This document shows, one piece after another, positions 58,110-61,947 of a stretch of DNA of 61,947 nt (positions are counted from its first letter, which is position 1; every line of letters begins with the position of its first letter). The stretch is taken from NCBI RefSeq assembly GCF_025351285.1, contig NZ_JANXWG010000058.1, positions 1 through 61,947 on the forward strand, given 5' to 3'. The DNA comes from Novosphingobium sp. GTDB lineage: Bacteria; Pseudomonadota; Alphaproteobacteria; Sphingomonadales; Sphingomonadaceae. Below the pieces are notes generated by a model, which saw only the letters and a list, made by a program, of their open reading frames with translations, did not search any database and was not told the origin of the DNA. The position numbers and the translations under genes are program-made.

Positions 58110-59522
58110 TCAGAAGTGGATCGCGCGGCCGTATGCCGAAAGCACGCTCTCGTGCATCATCTCGCTCAACGTCGGGTGCGCGAACACCGTGTTCATCAGT
58201 TCGACCTCGGTCGTTTCCAGCGTCTTGCCCACGACATAGCCCTGGATCAGTTCGGTCACTTCGGCCCCGATCATGTGCGCGCCGAGCAGTTCGCCGGTTT
58301 TCGCGTCGAACACCGTCTTGATGAAGCCCTCGGGCTCGCCCAGCGCGATGGCCTTGCCGTTGCCGATGAACGGAAAATTGCCGACCTTGACGGTATAGCC
58401 CGCCTCCTTGGCCTTGGCTTCGGTCATGCCAACGCTGGCGATCTGCGGGTGGCAGTACGTGCAGCCGGGAATGTTGTTGCGGTCCATCGCGTGGGGGTGG
58501 ACATCTTTGTTGCCCAGTTCCTTGGCGATCGATTCGGCCGTGGTCACGCCTTCATGGCTGGCCTTGTGCGCCAGCCACGGGCCTTCGACGCAATCGCCGA
58601 TCGCCCACACGCCGGGCACATTGGTGCGGCCATAGGGATCGACCTTGATATGGAAGCGCTTGTCGGGCTCGATCTTGCAATCTTCCAGCCCGATGTTCTC
58701 GACATTGGGCACGATCCCGACCGCGACGATCACGTGGCTGAAATCGGCCTCGACGACCTTGCCGTCCTTTTGCTTGATCTTGGCCTTCACGCCTCCATCC
58801 GACACCGCGAGCGATTCAACGCCCGCGCCGGTCATCACCTTCATGCCCTGCTTGGTGATCGCTTTTTCGAGGAACGCCGAAACATCGGCATCCTCGACCG
58901 GCACCACCCGATCGAGCATTTCGACCACGGTCACTTCGGCGCCCATGTCGTTGTAGAAGCTGGCGAACTCGATCCCGATCGCTCCCGATCCGATCACCAG
59001 CAGTTTGCTCGGCATTTCGGTGGGCACCATCGCGTGGCGATAGGTCCACACGCGCTTGCCGTCGGCCTTGGCGAACGGCAGGTCACGCGCGCGGGCGCCG
59101 GTGGCGATGATGATGTGCTTGGCCGAGATGGTTTCCGTACCCTTGTCGCCCGTCACTTCCAGCTTGCCGCCGCCCTTGAGCACGCCACTGCCCATGTGAA
59201 CGGTGATCTTGTTCTTCTTCATCAGGTGCCCGATGCCCTGGTTCAACTGCTTCGACACCCCGCGCGACCGCTTGACCACGGCATCGAGATCGGCAATGAT
59301 ATTGTCCGCCGAAAGCCCGTAATCCTTGGCGTGCTTCATCTGGTGGAACACCTCGGCCGAGCGCAGCAGCGCCTTGGTCGGGATGCACCCCCAGTTGAGG
59401 CAGATCCCGCCGAGCAGTTCACGCTCGACAATCGCGGTCTTGAGCCCAAGCTGCGCCGCGCGGATCGCAGCGACATAGCCACCCGGACCGGAACCGAGCA
59501 CGATCACATCGTATTCAGACAT
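58110..59522 (-). CDS. lpdA: Dihydrolipoamide dehydrogenase (E3)
   Basis: 470 residues. Flavoprotein that reoxidises lipoyl groups of 2-oxoacid dehydrogenases. FAD-binding VLGSGPGGYVAAIRAAQLG, redox disulfide in GGICLNWGCIPTKAL, NAD-binding VIGSGAIGIEFASFY, FAD ring contact GVWAIGDC, and the C-terminal His-Glu dyad in HPTLSEMMHE. ATG 59522 is the natural start. It lies downstream of pdhC, separated by an AT-rich small membrane gene, so E2 and E3 are likely co-transcribed. Confidence 0.97.
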   Translation of the reverse strand: MSEYDVIVLGSGPGGYVAAIRAAQLGLKTAIVERELLGGICLNWGCIPTKALLRSAEVFHQMKHAKDYGLSADNIIADLDAVVKRSRGVSKQLNQGIGHLMKKNKITVHMGSGVLKGGGKLEVTGDKGTETISAKHIIIATGARARDLPFAKADGKRVWTYRHAMVPTEMPSKLLVIGSGAIGIEFASFYNDMGAEVTVVEMLDRVVPVEDADVSAFLEKAITKQGMKVMTGAGVESLAVSDGGVKAKIKQKDGKVVEADFSHVIVAVGIVPNVENIGLEDCKIEPDKRFHIKVDPYGRTNVPGVWAIGDCVEGPWLAHKASHEGVTTAESIAKELGNKDVHPHAMDRNNIPGCTYCHPQIASVGMTEAKAKEAGYTVKVGNFPFIGNGKAIALGEPEGFIKTVFDAKTGELLGAHMIGAEVTELIQGYVVGKTLETTEVELMNTVFAHPTLSEMMHESVLSAYGRAIHF

Positions 59523-59583
59523 TTCTTAACAATCCCTTTAGATTGACCAAATGTAAAAGACGCACCTCGAAAATCTTCCCCAT

Positions 59584-59907
59584 CTAAAGCTCAATATTGA
59601 AGGGCAATTTTAAAAATATGCCGTGGCCGCTTAGATATATAAGTAATACGATGGCATACGATGGTATCGCAGTCAAAATGGCGCCAACCAATGAGCTTAT
59701 TTTTCTCCCACGCGTGAAATCTGCGCAAAAATACAATGTGAGAGCGATAAATCCAAGCAGCATTGGAATGATCACAAATGCGTTTGTATTTCCACCCAGC
59801 AGGAGTGTAAAAAGATAAAGAAGGCACAGCCCTGATGAAATTAGCACGCTGAGCGTGCAAAAACCGGTCAAGGCCAGAGATAAGATGGTTTGGCCAGGCT
59901 TGGGCAA
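59584..59907 (-). CDS. Small hydrophobic membrane protein, AT-rich
   Basis: 107 residues starting at TTG 59907, 1 base after the pdhC stop. Three or four hydrophobic helices: LALTGFCTLSVLISSGLCLLY, FVIIPMLLGFIALTLYFC and LVGAILTAIPSYAIVLLIYL. GC content is roughly 42 percent by eye, far below the neighbours. No family was recognised. It lies between pdhC and lpdA, which are normally adjacent, so it may be a later insertion into the operon. It could also be a non-functional open stretch; the hydrophobic helices argue for a real protein. Confidence 0.55.
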   Translation of the reverse strand: MPKPGQTILSLALTGFCTLSVLISSGLCLLYLFTLLLGGNTNAFVIIPMLLGFIALTLYFCADFTRGRKISSLVGAILTAIPSYAIVLLIYLSGHGIFLKLPFNIEL

Positions 59908-59908
59908 C

Positions 59909-61231
59909 TCAAGCCACCAGCCCCAGCGGGTTCTCGACGAGCGACTTGAAAGCCTGCATCAATTGCGCGCCATCAGCCCCATCGATCGCGCGGTGATCGA
60001 ACGAGCCCGTGGCGCTCATCACCGTCGCCACCGCCAGCGCGCCGTCGACCACATAAGGCCGCGGCTCGCCTGCGCCGACCGCGAGGATCATCGCTTGCGG
60101 CGGGTTGATCACCGCGTCGAACTGCTTGATCCCGAACATGCCGAGGTTCGACAAGCTGGCGGTGCCGCCCTGGTATTCGTGCGGCTGCAACTTGCCCTGC
60201 TTGGCCTTGTCGGCCAGCGCCTTCATCTCGATCGAGATCGCCGAAACCGACTTCGATCCGGCATCGACGATGATCGGCGTGATCAGCCCCGAAGGCGCCG
60301 CCACCGCCACCGAGATATCGGCGCGGCTGAACGTGCGCAGTTCATCGCCCGCAAAGCTGACATTGCACTTGGGCACCTGGATCAACGCCTTGGCCAGCGC
60401 CTTGATCAGCAGATCGTTGACCGAGAGCTTCACGCCCTGCGCTTCCAGCGCTTTGTTCAACTGCCCGCGCAGCTTGAGCAGCGCATCCAATTGCACGTCC
60501 ACGGTCAGGTAGATGTGCGGGATTGTCTGCTTGGCCTCGGTCAGCCGGCGCGCGATGGTCTTGCGGATGTTGTTGAGCTTGGTCGCTTCGAACGGGATGC
60601 CGAAATCGGGCACCGACGCAGCGGCGGGCTTGGCGGCGGGAGCGGCAACAGACGCTGGAGCCGCCGCAGCGGGAGCGGCAGCAGGCGCAGCAGCGGACTT
60701 GGGTGAAGCGCTTGCGCCATCGACGTCGGCCTTGACGATTCGGCCGTTGGGGCCGGTGCCGGTGATCGCGGACAGGTCAATGCCTTTGTCGGCAGCGATG
60801 CGCTTGGCCAGCGGCGAGGCCACAACCCTATCCTCCGTTCGCCCTGAGCTTGTCGAAGGGCTGTTCTTCGCTTCTGGCGCCGCGTTGGAAGGGGAAGGCA
60901 GGGCTTCGACAGGCTCAGCCCGAACGGGTGTGGGGGCAGGCGCGGCTTTCGCAACTGCAGATGCGGCCTGAGCTGGCGTGGCATCCTCGTCCTCACCCGC
61001 GATCATCGCAATCACGGTGCCGACCTTCACGCCTTCGGCGCCTTCGGCCACGTCGATCGACACGATCGTGCCTTCATCAACCGCTTCGAATTCCATCGTC
61101 GCCTTGTCGGTTTCGATCTCGGCCATCACGTCGCCGGATTTCACGGTGTCGCCCACCTTGACCAGCCACTTGGCCAGCGTGCCTTCTTCCATCGTGGGTG
61201 AAAGCGCGGGCATCTTGATCGCAGTGGGCAT
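59909..61231 (-). CDS. pdhC: Pyruvate dehydrogenase E2 (dihydrolipoamide acetyltransferase)
   Basis: 440 residues from ATG 61231. Domain order: lipoyl domain (about 1-80, lipoyl lysine in [11 protein letters not shown]), Ala/Pro linker, a peripheral-subunit binding domain around [20 protein letters not shown], second linker, and the catalytic acyltransferase core with [14 protein letters not shown] (His and Asp of the active site) near the end. The first linker contains about 30 residues translated from an inverted pair of REP-type repeats (60835-60927), with residues such as VRAEPVEAL and STSSGRTE. E2 forms the core of the complex with PdhAB and LpdA. Confidence 0.95.
   Translation of the reverse strand: MPTAIKMPALSPTMEEGTLAKWLVKVGDTVKSGDVMAEIETDKATMEFEAVDEGTIVSIDVAEGAEGVKVGTVIAMIAGEDEDATPAQAASAVAKAAPAPTPVRAEPVEALPSPSNAAPEAKNSPSTSSGRTEDRVVASPLAKRIAADKGIDLSAITGTGPNGRIVKADVDGASASPKSAAAPAAAPAAAAPASVAAPAAKPAAASVPDFGIPFEATKLNNIRKTIARRLTEAKQTIPHIYLTVDVQLDALLKLRGQLNKALEAQGVKLSVNDLLIKALAKALIQVPKCNVSFAGDELRTFSRADISVAVAAPSGLITPIIVDAGSKSVSAISIEMKALADKAKQGKLQPHEYQGGTASLSNLGMFGIKQFDAVINPPQAMILAVGAGEPRPYVVDGALAVATVMSATGSFDHRAIDGADGAQLMQAFKSLVENPLGLVA
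60835..60927. repeat. Inverted pair of REP-type palindromes inside the pdhC linker
   Basis: Left arm 60835-60862 starts CCGTTCGCCCTGAGC. The right arm 60900-60927, reverse-complemented, starts CCGTTCGGGCTGAGC. The arms match at 23 of 28 positions, and each forms its own small hairpin: GCCCT/AGGGC in the left arm and GGGCT/AGCCC in the right. The differences between arms are compensatory, keeping both stems intact. The whole 93-base unit is a multiple of three and stays in the pdhC reading frame. Related to the repeat at 61904-61932. Confidence 0.85.
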
Positions 61232-61429
61232 GGATCGGTCCTTCAAGCTGCATCAGTTTGACAGTGCGAGGACCCGGCCGCTTTGGTGAACGCGCCTACG
61301 CCCCCGCCGCGTGTTATGCGCGATCTTTCGCGTGCCCTCGTCGCAGGGTCAAGGGGCTTGCGGCAATGGTGCGATAGGAATTACGTGTCCGCGGGGGCGA
61401 TTTTGCGTCCGGGAGGGTCAGCAACGCCG

Positions 61430-61885
61430 ATGCCGCACAACCGCATCTATCTTGTCATCATGGACGAGACTGCCGAGGCGCGGCTGGCGCTGCGCTTCGC
61501 TGCGCGCCGCGCGGTGCGCACCGGGGGCACGGTGCACATCCTCGCGCTGGTGCCGCAGCAGGATTTCTCGCTGTTCAGCGGGGTGCAGGCCACCATCGAA
61601 GGCGAAGCGCGCGATCGTGCCGAAGTGCTCGCCACCACGGCGGCAAGCGGGCTCGTCAGCGAATCCGGCCTGCACCCGGTGATCGCGGTGCGCAGCGGCG
61701 ATGGCCCCAAGGCCGTGCGCGATTACCTGACCGAACACCCGGAGATCGCCGCGCTGGTGCTTGGCGCCGCGCCCGAGGGCGGGCCCGGCCCGTTGGTCAT
61801 GCACTTCATTTCGGACCAATTGCCCTGCCCGTTGATGATCGTGCCCGGATCGTTGACCGAGGCGGATTTGGACCGGCTGAGTTAG
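61430..61885 (+). CDS. Universal stress protein-like (UspA fold) protein
   Basis: 151 residues from ATG 61430, with GGGAGGG at 61411-61417 upstream. Start pattern RIYLVIMDETAEARLALRFAARRAVRTGG, then HILALVP, and a late AALVLGAAP followed by MHFISDQLPCPLMIVPG, the Usp-like nucleotide-loop region, though the GxxGSVS-type loop is not clearly conserved. A cytoplasmic stress-related role is inferred. It is divergent from pdhC. A GGGGA/TCCCC hairpin at 61885-61898 follows the stop. Confidence 0.8.
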   Translation: MPHNRIYLVIMDETAEARLALRFAARRAVRTGGTVHILALVPQQDFSLFSGVQATIEGEARDRAEVLATTAASGLVSESGLHPVIAVRSGDGPKAVRDYLTEHPEIAALVLGAAPEGGPGPLVMHFISDQLPCPLMIVPGSLTEADLDRLS

Positions 61886-61903
61886 GGGACCATTCCCCAC
61901 GTT

Positions 61904-61932
61904 CCGTTCGTGTCGAGCGAAGTCGAGATACA
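61904..61932. repeat. Single REP-type repeat copy near the window end
   Basis: CCGTTCGTGTCGAGCGAAG at 61904 onward shares CCGTTCG-N4-GAGC-N2/3-GTCGA with the pdhC-linker repeats. The copy is intergenic, just after the stress-protein stop, and continues to or beyond 61932. The window ends soon after, so a partner arm cannot be seen. Confidence 0.55.
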
Positions 61933-61947
61933 TCAGCGCTGTGCCAG

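Overview
The window is about 62 kb of high-GC chromosome from an alphaproteobacterium. Sphingomonadales (Novosphingobium or Sphingobium type) is the best fit. Pointers are the dusB-ntrB-ntrC-ntrY-ntrX block followed by a two-domain Hfq and hflX, a pyruvate dehydrogenase E1-beta with its own lipoyl domain, fused ispDF, SdhE, Tad pilus genes, and short repeats of the CCGTTCG-N4-GAGC type. Most of the window is tightly packed core genome, with many ATGA, TGATG and GTGA start/stop overlaps.

Layout. 0-10 kb: the end of an EAL phosphodiesterase, an AT-richer DUF3592 membrane gene, mfd, sdhE, recG and pdhA-pdhB. 10-17 kb: two back-to-back, mirror-image TadG-TadE-TadE cassettes for Flp/Tad pilus assembly, diverging from a spacer with CtrA-like TTAA motifs. 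17-30 kb: a short phytoene-synthase-like protein, an EF-hand protein, trmFO, a YhhN protein, a TauD-DUF952 fused reading frame, gyrA, a secreted TPR protein, carbonic anhydrase, lipA, a RatA/COQ10-like gene, pncC/cinA and ispDF. 30-40.6 kb: dusB, two nitrogen-type two-component systems, double Hfq, hflX and mazG. 40.7-42 kb: a decayed insertion sequence whose transposase lost its catalytic core. 42-49 kb: an eight-gene minus-strand operon, mltB-rlpA-tmk-holB-metG-tatD-MBL-small membrane protein; the last, 59-codon gene is called here from its GTGA overlap. 49-52 kb: pstCAB behind a Pho-box-like site, with no pstS or phoU. 52-56 kb: tRNA-Ser(UGA) and a four-gene envelope cluster of two DUF4331 proteins, a TPR protein and a HupE/UreJ-like permease. 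56.8-62 kb: HCCA isomerase, a glutathione transferase, lpdA, an AT-rich membrane gene, pdhC with an in-frame REP pair in its linker, and a universal stress protein.

How genes fit together: the pyruvate dehydrogenase complex is spread over two loci (E1 at 7.7-10.2 kb; E2 and E3 at 58-61 kb), and lipA at 27 kb makes its lipoyl cofactor. NtrBC/NtrYX, Hfq and pstCAB are nutrient-response functions. The most interesting points are the DUF4331-TPR-HupE cluster, the asymmetric tandem Hfq, the mirrored Tad cassettes with calcium-loop-like motifs in TadE proteins, and the REP element translated within pdhC. All calls come from reading the sequence; no database search was run.
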